Source: Verrucomicrobiia bacterium (GTDB taxonomy: Bacteria > Zixibacteria > MSB-5A5 > DSPP01). From it: DNA of 64,000 nucleotides. The position numbers and the translations under genes were made by a program. Shown piece after piece: positions 8,507 to 16,394 of the stretch. The stretch spans positions 62,001 through 126,000 of the forward strand of contig DATLYY010000075.1 in the NCBI GenBank assembly GCA_035574275.1. The letters run 5' to 3'. Below the pieces are notes generated by a model that searched no databases, was not told where the DNA came from, and was given only the letters and a program-made list of their open reading frames with translations. The first letter of the stretch is position 1, and each line of letters starts with the position of its first letter.

Positions 8507-9103
8507 TTACTGCTGTCCTCCCGAGCCGAGCCCGTCCCCATCTTCGGTGACCGCCCATTTCGAGAAATGCAGAACAGAAAAAGTGGCCGTGCCGAGTATC
8601 ACCGTGGCCGAACCCGCTTTTTCCCACTGCCTAGTATTCGGGTTGTAATACCACAAGTGCAGAACCTTGCCGTTCTGTCCGGGGGCGCGGTGGGCCAAAA
8701 GAACCGGTTTAAGGAAATTCAGCCCATCCGGCCCGAAGTCATAGAAAGTGATATTCGCGCGGGAATCAAACCGGGCCGATGCCGTGATATAAGTCGGCTG
8801 CAAAAGGCTTCCGACCGGAAAGGTCAAAAGCGATACCCGGTTCGTGTTTTGAACCGGAATGGCCAAAACTCCTCCCAACCAGCCAATCAGTTTCCCGACC
8901 GTGTTCCCCAACAGGTCCCCGACGATCGGGAGATTAGCGGGCGGCACGGTGGAAACCTGACCAGCGGCCGGATTCGGCGCCTGGCTGACAACCGGCGCGG
9001 TGGGGGTTTTCTGGCTGCAGCTAAAAGCCAGAAAGAAAAGGGCGATGCCGATTACCCCAAGCCCGCCGGCCATGTGCGCAAGGAACCTACGCAGTGGTCG
9101 CAT
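8507..9103 (-). CDS. Putative lipoprotein, paralogue 1 (DGLGSGGQ tail)
   Basis: The 198-residue product begins with a basic N-terminus, a hydrophobic segment and a probable lipobox at Cys29 (FFLAFSC). A Pro/Ala-rich linker leads to a beta-rich domain with FDSRANITFYDFGPDGLNFL and WYYNPNTRQWEKAG, which looks like a ZU5-type fold (tentative). It ends in HFSKWAVTEDGDGLGSGGQQ. The start was set at ATG 9103 because AAAGGAG lies 6 bases upstream; an ATG at 9118 is also in frame. It lies directly downstream of its paralogue, from which it differs mainly in the linker. Function is unknown. Confidence 0.7.
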   Translation of the reverse strand: MRPLRRFLAHMAGGLGVIGIALFFLAFSCSQKTPTAPVVSQAPNPAAGQVSTVPPANLPIVGDLLGNTVGKLIGWLGGVLAIPVQNTNRVSLLTFPVGSLLQPTYITASARFDSRANITFYDFGPDGLNFLKPVLLAHRAPGQNGKVLHLWYYNPNTRQWEKAGSATVILGTATFSVLHFSKWAVTEDGDGLGSGGQQ

Positions 9104-9165
9104 ACCGACTCCTTTCATTCAAGCGTTCGTTTTTTCTTTTTTGCGTTACGGGATATGCCACTTTG

Positions 9166-9852
9166 CTACTGCCCTCCGGAGCCGAGGCCGTCATAAGGGG
9201 CCCCGTATTTGGAAAAGTGCTTGATGACAAAAACCGCCCGGCCGTTTTGAACCCGGGCCACGCTCTCCTCCTCCCATTTGTTGGAGAGGGGGTTGTACCA
9301 GGAAAGTGCCAGAAGGGTTCCGTCCGGAAAGCGGGTGGGCTGCACCAGATAACAATCTTTCAGGTAGACCAACCCTTCCGGGAAAAAGTCGTATATCGCC
9401 ACCGACATTTTCTCGTCCCGGGTGGAAACCAGATCGGCCCGTAATCTTAGATTCCAGCTTTTGTCCAGTGCGCCGTCCGGCACGATCAAAAGGGCGGTAT
9501 CCTTCGTTCCGATCGGGAACTTGACGGTGTAGCCGGAAGAACCAACCGATCTTTCGACCGGTTCGCCGGTCTCGGTGGCGGCATAATCCAGCGAGTCCGG
9601 CTCAAACGCCACCACCGTTTCGGCTTCCGGCTCCTCGATAAATTCATCGGGAGCCTCCAAGTATTTTCCGACCGGCTTTTTGACGAACTCGCCGGAGGAT
9701 TTTTCCGTCACAACAGATTTCAGAACGACCGGTTGTCCTTGGGGGGCCGTGGGAATCTGCCGACTGCAGCTGAAAACCAGAAAGAAAAGCGCAATGCCGA
9801 CAACACCCGCGCCGCCGGGCAAATGATTGAAAAACCTGCACAGTGGGTTCAT
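9166..9852 (-). CDS. Putative lipoprotein, paralogue 2 (DGLGSGGQ tail)
   Basis: The 228-residue product mirrors the gene downstream. It has a basic N-terminus, the hydrophobic stretch GVVGIALFFLVFSC with Cys29 as the probable lipidated residue, an acidic linker rich in Glu, and a beta-rich domain (VAIYDFFPEGLVYLKDCYLV, LSWYNPLSNKWEEE). It ends in HFSKYGAPYDGLGSGGQ. The start is ATG 9852 with AAAGGGG six bases upstream. The two genes are 62 bases apart and probably arose by tandem duplication. The identical terminal tail stands out because the linkers have diverged completely. Function is unknown. Confidence 0.7.
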   Translation of the reverse strand: MNPLCRFFNHLPGGAGVVGIALFFLVFSCSRQIPTAPQGQPVVLKSVVTEKSSGEFVKKPVGKYLEAPDEFIEEPEAETVVAFEPDSLDYAATETGEPVERSVGSSGYTVKFPIGTKDTALLIVPDGALDKSWNLRLRADLVSTRDEKMSVAIYDFFPEGLVYLKDCYLVQPTRFPDGTLLALSWYNPLSNKWEEESVARVQNGRAVFVIKHFSKYGAPYDGLGSGGQ

Positions 9853-10230
9853 GGGCAACCCCTTTCGCCAACGGTTATAGAAAACTGCAATGTTATGGGA
9901 AGCATTATCAAATTAACCCTTTTTCCTTTCCTCCTCTTTTTCCGTCCTTGGATTTGCGCAAACGGCGTGCGGGTTGAAAAATTTTTCCTAAAAACGTAAC
10001 CGGCTGTCCTTCACGGGGTTTTGCAGCAACAAGCAAGGGAGAGGCCGGTTTTCGAAACAAATTTTGGCATTTTTTGTGGGGACAAACCCCCATGGCTATG
10101 GGAAAAGAACCATATTAAAAGCGACCGGTCGCCATTCATTTTTTGCTTGATTTTGCCCCCCTATTTTTTTTACCTTCCGGCAATAATTTGTTTGAAAGCA
10201 ACCGTGAAATGACAAGAGGAGTGTGAAAAT
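9853..10230. other. Divergent intergenic region
   Basis: About 380 bases between the lipoprotein pair (minus) and the histidine-bearing membrane protein (plus). It is richer in A and T than the genes around it. I see no convincing gene or promoter pair. A small GGGG/CCCC hairpin lies near 10078-10092. The only clear element is the ribosome site (AGAGGAG, 10215-10221) of the gene at 10231. Confidence 0.4.
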
Positions 10231-11289
10231 ATGAACGGTTCAAATACAATGGCCGTTGACACCGACAAAATCTGGCTGCGCAACAAAGAATGGGACCTGC
10301 TCTGGATAACCGGTTCAGCCGTTCTGGTCGCCTTTCCCATCATATTGTACAGTTTTTTCAAAACCGATCAGGCCCGCATCATTATCAATTTGGTTGTGAC
10401 CGTCTTGGTGGGGGGGCCGCACATGTACGCCACGGCCACCCGCACGGCCATGGAGCCGAATTTTGTCGGCCGGTATAAATTCCTGTTTTTTCTCGGCGTT
10501 TTGGTCATCCCTACGGCCGTGATTGCCCTGACGTTGACCTCCTACACCCTGCTTCTGACCACCTTTTTCTCCTGGGCTTCCATTCACATCTTGCACCAGG
10601 CCTCCTACATCGCCGGGAGGTACAACGACCGGAGCCCCGTTCCGATGTCCCGCTCTTCCCGTTTGTTGGATTATGCCTTCATAGTCAGCTCCCTCTATCC
10701 AATTGGCGTTTATAAACTGGTGGAGGGAACCTTTCAGATAGGACCGACCAAGCTGCTCTTTCCACCCTTCTTACAGACCCGTCTTTTGACTTATCTCGCC
10801 TTCGCATTTTTCCTCGGCTGCTTAACCCTTTTCACAGCCCGCACGATTCGGGAAATCCGGACGAAAACCGCCAACTGGCCAAAAATCCTTTTCGTGTACA
10901 CCACGGCCGGCGTCGCTTTTGTCGTTCCGGCCTTCAATAATCTGGACACCGCCTTTCAGGGGTTCAACACCTGGCATTCCCTGCAGTATCTCGCCTTGAC
11001 CTGGCACATTAACCAACTGCGCAAACAGAAAGGGGCCATCGGCAGCCCATTCGTGAACAAAATGATGGAAGGGGAAAGCACCCGGAAATTTTACGGCTTC
11101 AACGTCCTTTTGACCCTTATTGCCGGGGCCTTCATTTACGTGGTATACAAACTTTCCGGTTTCAGCGTAGACCAGAGCTACTACACGGTGGTGCTTTCCT
11201 TTCTGCTCTTGCACTACTATCTGGATCACTTCCTCTTCTTTTCCAAGGAAGATGAGCTGAAACCGGCCTTTTCCCCGGCTCGGGCGTAA
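10231..11289 (+). CDS. Polytopic membrane protein with paired histidines, function unknown
   Basis: I do not recognise this 352-residue protein. It has about eight membrane helices. Histidines sit in or near the helices: His64 (GGPHMYATATRT), His119 and His122 (ASIHILHQASY), His249 and His259 (NTWHSLQYLALTWHIN), His328 and His333 (LLHYYLDHFLFF). The arrangement recalls membrane metal-dependent enzymes such as Brp/Blh carotenoid oxygenases or fatty acid hydroxylases, but no family signature matches exactly. The start is ATG after AGAGGAG. The next gene begins 2 bases after its stop, so the two are almost certainly made together. Confidence 0.7.
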   Translation: MNGSNTMAVDTDKIWLRNKEWDLLWITGSAVLVAFPIILYSFFKTDQARIIINLVVTVLVGGPHMYATATRTAMEPNFVGRYKFLFFLGVLVIPTAVIALTLTSYTLLLTTFFSWASIHILHQASYIAGRYNDRSPVPMSRSSRLLDYAFIVSSLYPIGVYKLVEGTFQIGPTKLLFPPFLQTRLLTYLAFAFFLGCLTLFTARTIREIRTKTANWPKILFVYTTAGVAFVVPAFNNLDTAFQGFNTWHSLQYLALTWHINQLRKQKGAIGSPFVNKMMEGESTRKFYGFNVLLTLIAGAFIYVVYKLSGFSVDQSYYTVVLSFLLLHYYLDHFLFFSKEDELKPAFSPARA

Positions 11290-11291
11290 CA

Positions 11292-11651
11292 ATGGGAGCG
11301 CTCTGCAACATCGGCCCCAAGGAGATTCAAAAGCGTCTCCGGATGGGACTGGTTGCGCTTGGTTTTTCCGTGATTTTGACCCTTTTATTTGCCATTGTAA
11401 ACGAGCCGAATGCCGCCTACGGCCTCTTGTTCTTGTTGCTGTTCTTCGCCGCCCTGGGGATTTCGCAGGCCTTTTTCTGCACGTGAGTGTTTTTGGGCTT
11501 GCGCCGGGCGCGCAATTTGGACACGGGAATCGAAAAGCTACCCAACGATGCTGTTTCGAAATTCTTTCAGCACCGCTCCGAGTTGATAATCCTCGGCTCG
11601 TTTCTTCTGGCTTTGCTGCTTTCGCTGGGGGCCTGGCGGCTTTTTAGTTAG
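11292..11651 (+). CDS. Small membrane protein with in-frame TGA (possible selenoprotein or nonsense-interrupted gene)
   Basis: The first 64 codons (11292-11483) encode a cytosolic start (MGALCNIGPKEIQKRL), two membrane helices and the sequence QAFFCT. TGA follows at 11484-11486. The same frame then continues for 54 codons as VFLGLRRARNLDTGIEKL and a further helix (LIILGSFLLALLLSLGAW) up to TAG at 11649-11651. Read through, the product is 119 residues, and from memory resembles small proteins with a Cys at the TGA position. A 6-bp hairpin (11499-11515) starts 12 bases after the TGA. Either TGA encodes selenocysteine or the gene is broken. The full frame overlaps mutY by 8 bases. Confidence 0.6.
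11499..11515 (+). promoter_or_regulatory. Candidate bacterial SECIS hairpin
   Basis: Stem TTGCGC (11499-11504) pairs with GCGCAA (11510-11515) around the loop CGGGC. The loop begins 18 bases after the TGA at 11484-11486 and has G as its second base. These values fall inside the usual bacterial SECIS limits as I recall them. No bulged U is obvious. Confidence 0.35.
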
Positions 11652-12756
11652 GCAAAAGCCTTCCCAACGCCAAAGAGGGCACGATTCTTTTGTTGGCCTT
11701 TGGAAAAGGATACCTTTCCAGTTCCTTCGGCCGAACCCAGCGGACCTTCTGGCATCCCAGCGCTTGAGGTGTCCCTTTTTTGTAAAAGCAGTGAAAAACC
11801 GAAAGGGTGATGGAAAAATGGGAATAGCTGTGGTGAATTGTTTGCGCCCGGGCGCCTACTCGGACGGAAACGCCGGTTTCCTCCCGTACTTCCCGGCGGC
11901 AGGCCTCCGCCAGCGTTTCTTTCGATTTTCTTTTCCCGCCCGGAAACTCCCACAATCCCCCTAAAAGCCCGTCCGGTTTTCTTTGGGCGATAAGAATTTT
12001 TCCATCTTTCCAAACGATGCCGGCGGCAATTTGATAATGCGGCGCTGTTATTCTTCGCCGGGGTGACGGAAACCGTTCCACTTCTCCGGATTGGTACGCA
12101 CGGCAGAAAATCTGAACCGGACAAATCCCGCATTTCGGATTTTTGGGAAAGCAAACCAAAACCCCCACCCGCATCAAAGCTCGATTGAAGAGGCCCGGTT
12201 GCTTGCGGTCCAGCAGGGGAAATGCCGCTTCGGCCAGTCTTTTTCTGTTTCTTGGACTAGAGAAACTTCCCGGCATTGCCAAAACCCGCGACAGAACCCT
12301 GAAGTTGTTGCCGTCGATGGCCAAATAGAGCTGATGATGAATGAAACTGGCCAAAGCCGCCGCCGTGTAATCCCCCACCCCCGGCAGGGCGCGAATTTGT
12401 CCGTAGTCGTTTGGTATTCGGCCGCCGTGCTTCTGAACTATGATTTGAGCCGCCCTCTTTAAGTACCTTGCTCGCGCATAATATCCCAACCCCTCCCAGA
12501 GCTTCAAAAGCTTCTGCATCGGCGTTTTTGCCAGCACTTCAAAAGAGGGAATTTCTTTGATCCAGCGCTCATAATAGGGCAGGGCTTGGTCCAAGCGGGT
12601 TTGCTGCAGCATTATTTCAGAGATAAAGACCCGATACTCCCGATTTTTTTGGGTCAGATGTCCAACCCCATCCTGCCAGGGAAGCGTCCGGCGGTTTTTT
12701 TCGAACCAAGCCAAAAGCGCGCGCCGAAATTTCTTTGCCTCGGAAATGGAAACCAT
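11644..12756 (-). CDS. mutY: A/G-specific adenine glycosylase MutY with C-terminal Nudix domain
   Basis: The 370-residue enzyme removes adenine mispaired with 8-oxoguanine. Glu47 (EIMLQQTRLDQA) and Asp148 (AIDGNN) match the catalytic residues. The helix-hairpin-helix is LPGVGDYTAAA. The four cluster ligands Cys202, 209, 212 and 218 have the expected C-x6-C-x2-C-x5-C spacing for [4Fe-4S]. The C-terminal domain keeps a complete Nudix box (Gly274 to Val296, REVREETGV), whereas in MutY this domain mainly reads 8-oxoG and is often degenerate. The start codon lies only 8 bases from an extended -10 promoter, so the message may be nearly leaderless. Confidence 0.95.
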   Translation of the reverse strand: MVSISEAKKFRRALLAWFEKNRRTLPWQDGVGHLTQKNREYRVFISEIMLQQTRLDQALPYYERWIKEIPSFEVLAKTPMQKLLKLWEGLGYYARARYLKRAAQIIVQKHGGRIPNDYGQIRALPGVGDYTAAALASFIHHQLYLAIDGNNFRVLSRVLAMPGSFSSPRNRKRLAEAAFPLLDRKQPGLFNRALMRVGVLVCFPKNPKCGICPVQIFCRAYQSGEVERFPSPRRRITAPHYQIAAGIVWKDGKILIAQRKPDGLLGGLWEFPGGKRKSKETLAEACRREVREETGVSVRVGARAQTIHHSYSHFSITLSVFHCFYKKGTPQALGCQKVRWVRPKELERYPFPKANKRIVPSLALGRLLPN

Positions 12757-12764
12757 CGTCGTTC

Positions 12765-12773
12765 AATATAACA
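12765..12773 (-). promoter_or_regulatory. Extended -10 promoter for mutY
   Basis: On the minus strand TGTTATATT reads from 12773 to 12765, with the mutY ATG starting at 12756. A GTGCCA -35-like hexamer lies 17 bases upstream of the TATATT. The expected leader is only a few bases. Confidence 0.5.
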
Positions 12774-12786
12774 CCCGGTAAAAACC

Positions 12787-12815
12787 ATGGCACTTGCGCC
12801 GGTTTTGATTATATT
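12787..12815 (+). promoter_or_regulatory. Possible promoter for prs
   Basis: ATGGCA (12787-12792), 17 bases, then TATATT (12810-12815), 23 bases before the prs ATG. The -35 matches four of six consensus bases. It overlaps the -35 region of the divergent mutY promoter. Confidence 0.45.
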
Positions 12816-12838
12816 TTGCGCCCTTTGGGAAGGAGAAG

Positions 12839-13774
12839 ATGGCGAACCGACTGAAACTGTTGACCGGCACGGCCAACCGGCCGTTGGCGGAAAAGATTGC
12901 CCAGTTTTTGGGACTCCCCTTGACCGCCTGCGAGGTTTCCCGCTTTTCGGACGGGGAGATTTTCGTGCAAATCAACGAAAACGTGCGGGGGGCGGACGTT
13001 TTCATCATCCAGCCCACCAACCCCCCGGCCGAAAATCTGATGGAGCTTTTGATTTTAATCGAAGCCAGCCGCCGGGCTTCGGCGGAAACCATCACGGCGG
13101 TGCTCCCCTACTACGGTTATTCCCGGCAGGATCGCAAGGATCAGCCCCGTGTGGCGATCACCGCCAAGCTGGTGGCCAACTTGATAACGGTGGCGGGGGC
13201 CGACCGGGTGATAACCATGGATTTGCATGCCTCCCAGATTCAGGGGTTTTTCGACATTCCTTCCGACCATTTATACGCCTCCTCCATTTTCAACCGCTAC
13301 TTTCTGGACTTGAAACTTCCCGACCCGGTGGTGATTTCGCCGGATGTCGGCGCCATCCGGATTGCCCGGGCCTTCGCCAAAAAGCTGGACGCCGGGCTGG
13401 CGATTATCGACAAGCGCCGCCCGCAGGCCAACCAGGCGGAGATTTTGAACATCATCGGCGACGTGGAGGGAAAAACCGTCATCATCCGGGATGACATGGT
13501 GGATACCGCCGGCACCATTGTGCAGGCGGCCGACGTGTTGGCCCAAAAGGGGGCCCGTGCGGTCTACGCCTGCGCCACCCACCCGGTCCTTTCCGGGCCG
13601 GCGCTGGAGCGGATTGGGAAGTCCAAAATCAAAAAATTCGTGGTCGCCGACACCATCGATTTGTCCGCCAAGAGGCTGCCTTCCAATCTGGAGGTGCTCT
13701 CTTCCTCGGCCCTTTTCGGGGAATCGATCCTGCGCATCTCGCGCGGAGAGTCGGTTTCCTCCTTGTTTGATTAG
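12839..13774 (+). CDS. prs: Ribose-phosphate pyrophosphokinase (PRPP synthetase)
   Basis: The 311-residue protein makes PRPP from ribose 5-phosphate and ATP, feeding nucleotide, histidine and NAD synthesis. The class I features are present: RFSDGEIFVQINENVRG near the N-terminus, the flexible-loop region YYGYSRQDRKDQPR, the metal-site segment MDLHASQIQGFFDIP, and the PRPP-binding loop RDDMVDTAGTI. Length is typical. The ATG follows AAGGAGA closely. Its neighbour downstream, L25, is a common partner in Gram-negative and Gram-positive genomes alike. Confidence 0.97.
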   Translation: MANRLKLLTGTANRPLAEKIAQFLGLPLTACEVSRFSDGEIFVQINENVRGADVFIIQPTNPPAENLMELLILIEASRRASAETITAVLPYYGYSRQDRKDQPRVAITAKLVANLITVAGADRVITMDLHASQIQGFFDIPSDHLYASSIFNRYFLDLKLPDPVVISPDVGAIRIARAFAKKLDAGLAIIDKRRPQANQAEILNIIGDVEGKTVIIRDDMVDTAGTIVQAADVLAQKGARAVYACATHPVLSGPALERIGKSKIKKFVVADTIDLSAKRLPSNLEVLSSSALFGESILRISRGESVSSLFD

Positions 13775-13888
13775 CCCGAATATGTTATCTTAAATCCTTC
13801 GCAAACAAACGGGTGCGGCCGGTTTTGCCCCCCTTTTGTTGCTTTTTGATTTGACCCGGTATTGAAACGCTAAGTAAAAGGAGCAGCC

Positions 13889-14656
13889 ATGAAGGAAATT
13901 TCGTTTAAAGTCCAGGCCCGCAAAGAGGCCGGCAAACAGAAAGCCAAAAAATTTCGCACCCGGGGGCTTTTGCCCGGGGTGGTTTACGGGGAGGGGAAAT
14001 CCACCCCGGTCGTTTTCAATGCCCACGAGTTTGAAAATTTGTACCATTCCATCCGCGGCGAAAACGTCTTGATCAACTTGGAGATTGAAAACGGCGGCCG
14101 GGAGACCCAAAAGACCTTGATTCGGGAAATCCAGCGGGAGCCGGTCTGGGGAAGGATTCTGCACGTTGACTTCCAGCACGTTTCCCTCTCCAAAAAAATC
14201 ACCGTGAAAGTCCCCGTGCACCTGATTGGAACCCCGGTGGGGGTGAAGGACACGGGCGGAATTTTGCAGCACACCTTCCGCGAACTCGAAATCTCCTGTC
14301 TGCCGACCGAAATTCCTCAGCATATCGATGTGGACGTCTCCCAGCTCAAAATCGGCGACTCCATCCACGTCCGGGATTTAAAGCTGGCCGAGGGGATTCA
14401 GATTCTGGTGGACGGCGACCTGTCCGTCGCCTCCGTGGTGCCGCCGACCATCATCAAGGAAGGGGAGCTGGAGGCTGCCGCCGAAGTGGCCGAGCCGGAA
14501 GTGATTACCGAGCGGAAGCCGGCCGAAGGGGAGGAAGAGGAAGAAGGGGCCGAAGCCAAAGGGAAGGAAAAGAAACCGGCCGAAGCGAAGGCCGAAAAGA
14601 AAGCCGAACCGGCCAAAACAGAAAAGAAAGAAGAGAAAAAAGCCGAAAAGAAATAG
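13889..14656 (+). CDS. rplY: 50S ribosomal protein L25 (general stress protein Ctc family)
   Basis: The 255-residue product has the N-terminal L25 domain, which binds 5S rRNA (SFKVQARKEAGKQKAKKFR, LLPGVVYGEGKSTPV), then the C-terminal beta domain of the long TL5/Ctc type. The last 60 or so residues are almost only Lys, Glu and Ala, a low-complexity tail seen in many long L25 proteins. The start ATG has AAAAGGAG eight bases upstream. It follows prs after 114 bases and is ended by a strong terminator. Confidence 0.95.
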   Translation: MKEISFKVQARKEAGKQKAKKFRTRGLLPGVVYGEGKSTPVVFNAHEFENLYHSIRGENVLINLEIENGGRETQKTLIREIQREPVWGRILHVDFQHVSLSKKITVKVPVHLIGTPVGVKDTGGILQHTFRELEISCLPTEIPQHIDVDVSQLKIGDSIHVRDLKLAEGIQILVDGDLSVASVVPPTIIKEGELEAAAEVAEPEVITERKPAEGEEEEEGAEAKGKEKKPAEAKAEKKAEPAKTEKKEEKKAEKK

Positions 14657-14672
14657 CTTTTTTGGTTTTCCG

Positions 14673-14702
14673 AGGGCGGGTCTCCCCGCCCTTTGCTTTT
14701 TA
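14673..14702 (+). terminator. Rho-independent terminator after rplY
   Basis: AGGGCGGG (14673-14680) pairs with CCCGCCCT (14685-14692) around a TCTC loop, followed by a T-rich tract (TTGCTTTTTAG). Confidence 0.85.
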
Positions 14703-14733
14703 GAAAAACGAGCAGGACGTTGAAAGGCAAAAT

Positions 14734-15468
14734 TTGAAAGGCGTCATTTTGGCCGGCGGGTTGGGGACCCGGCTTTACCCCTTAACCAAGATTACCAATA
14801 AACATCTTCTGCCGGTCTTCGACCAGCCGATGATTTTTTATCCCATCCAGACCTTGGTGGAGGCGGGGATCAAGGACATCTTGATTGTCACCGGCGGCAA
14901 CTCGGCGGGGGATTTTTTGCGCCTTTTGGGAAACGGCCGGGCCTTCGGGCTCAAGCATTTGAACTACACCTACCAGGAAAAAGAGGGGGGCATTGCCGAA
15001 GCAATCGGCTTGGCGGAGCATTTTGCCGAGGGGGAAAAGGTTCTGGTGATGCTCGGGGATAATTTGATTTTCGACTCCATCCGGGACGATGTGGAAAATT
15101 TTAAGCGCCAGCGCGCTGGCGCCAAGATTTTTCTGAAAAAAGTGACCAATCCGAGGGCCTACGGCGTGGCGGAGGTGAAGGGAGGGCGGGTTTTAAACAT
15201 CGTCGAAAAACCAAAAAAGCCGAAATCCGACCTGGCCGTAATCGGAATTTATATGTACGACAACGAGGTCTTCGACATCGTAAAAACCTTGAAGCCCTCG
15301 GCCCGCGGGGAGCTCGAAGTGACCGACATCAACAACGCCTACATCGGCAAAGGGACAATGACCTATTCGGTTTTGAAGGGGTTCTGGGCCGATGCCGGAG
15401 AATCGATCGAGGCGTTGGCCGAAGCGGGGCGCCGGGTCTTCGAGTACCGAACCAAAAAGACCAAATGA
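14734..15468 (+). CDS. rmlA: Glucose-1-phosphate thymidylyltransferase (RmlA-like)
   Basis: The 244-residue nucleotidyltransferase activates glucose 1-phosphate with dTTP, the first step to dTDP-rhamnose. Visible motifs are the N-terminal GGLGTRLYPLTKITNKHLLP signature, LVMLGDNLIFD (metal site) and VEKPKKPKSDLAVIGIYMY. It is the shorter form of the enzyme. The start is TTG at 14734, directly after the terminator of rplY, with GAAAGG upstream. It overlaps rmlD by four bases (ATGA). Related enzymes with other sugars cannot be excluded, but the rmlD neighbour supports the rhamnose pathway. Confidence 0.88.
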   Translation: MKGVILAGGLGTRLYPLTKITNKHLLPVFDQPMIFYPIQTLVEAGIKDILIVTGGNSAGDFLRLLGNGRAFGLKHLNYTYQEKEGGIAEAIGLAEHFAEGEKVLVMLGDNLIFDSIRDDVENFKRQRAGAKIFLKKVTNPRAYGVAEVKGGRVLNIVEKPKKPKSDLAVIGIYMYDNEVFDIVKTLKPSARGELEVTDINNAYIGKGTMTYSVLKGFWADAGESIEALAEAGRRVFEYRTKKTK

Positions 15469-16391
15469 GCCGTGTTCTGGTCACCGGGGCCTTGGGGTTG
15501 CTCGGGCTGAAAATCGCCCAGCTTTTCGCCAAGGACCCGGCTCACGAACTGTTGGCCACCTTCACGAACAGCAAGGAAAACTGGACCTTCGGCATTCCGT
15601 CCGAGTTGGCCAGCGTGGCCGACTTCGGGGCCGTCGCCGCCCTTTTTTCCTCCTTCAAACCGGAGGTGGTCATCAACTGCGCCGCCTATTCCAAGGTGGA
15701 TCAGGCGGAATTTGAGCGCGCGCAGGCCTACCAGGTGAATGCCGAAGCGGTCGGCTTTCTGGCGCAGGAAGTCAAACGGCTGGGAAGCCTTCTGGTTCAT
15801 TTTTCCACCGACTACATCTTCGACGGCAAAGCCGGCCCCTATTCGGAGGAGGCCCGCCCCAACCCGCTCGGTTATTACGCCAAGACGAAATACTGGGGGG
15901 AGGAAAAGGTGGTGCGGGTCGGCTGCCGCCATCTGGTGGCGCGCACAAACGTGCTCTTCGGCGTCCACGAGCTCGCCTCCAAGCCGAATTTTTTCATGTG
16001 GCTCGTGGGGGAACTTTCCCAAAACCGACCGGTCAAAATCGTCTCCGACCAGTACAACAACCCGACTTTGGCAGACAATCTGGCGGCCTTGGTGAAGGAG
16101 GCGGTGGAAAAAAACGTCGAGGGAATTTTGAACCTGGCGGGCAGGACCTATCTTTCCCGCTACGATTTTGCCATGCGGATCGCCCGCTTTTTCGGCTACG
16201 ACCACGAGCTTATCACCCCGATTGACACAGCCTCGCTCAAACAGCCAGCCCCCCGCCCCCTGTTGGGGGGCGTGCGCATCGAAAAAGCCCAGTCCGTTTT
16301 AAAAACTCCTTTTTACACGGTGGAGGAAAGTTTGGCTTTTCTGAAAAAGAGCTACGAGCCGTTCTTTGCCGCCCACCCCCGGCCCGCCTGA
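15465..16391 (+). CDS. rmlD: dTDP-4-dehydrorhamnose reductase
   Basis: The 308-residue short-chain dehydrogenase-type protein has a nucleotide-binding loop near the N-terminus (VTGALGLLGLKIAQLF), a catalytic Tyr and Lys in GYYAKTKYWGEE, and the FSTDYIFDGKAGPYSEE segment typical of RmlD. It reduces the last intermediate to dTDP-L-rhamnose. Its ATG overlaps the stop of rmlA. rmlB and rmlC are not in this window. A closely following transporter and a glycosyltransferase form the rest of the cluster. Confidence 0.88.
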   Translation: MSRVLVTGALGLLGLKIAQLFAKDPAHELLATFTNSKENWTFGIPSELASVADFGAVAALFSSFKPEVVINCAAYSKVDQAEFERAQAYQVNAEAVGFLAQEVKRLGSLLVHFSTDYIFDGKAGPYSEEARPNPLGYYAKTKYWGEEKVVRVGCRHLVARTNVLFGVHELASKPNFFMWLVGELSQNRPVKIVSDQYNNPTLADNLAALVKEAVEKNVEGILNLAGRTYLSRYDFAMRIARFFGYDHELITPIDTASLKQPAPRPLLGGVRIEKAQSVLKTPFYTVEESLAFLKKSYEPFFAAHPRPA

Positions 16392-16394
16392 CGG

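Noticed and set aside
14477-14656. Lys/Glu/Ala-rich end of L25 as a separate or damaged segment
   Set aside because: Such tails are common in long L25/Ctc proteins and the frame is clean.
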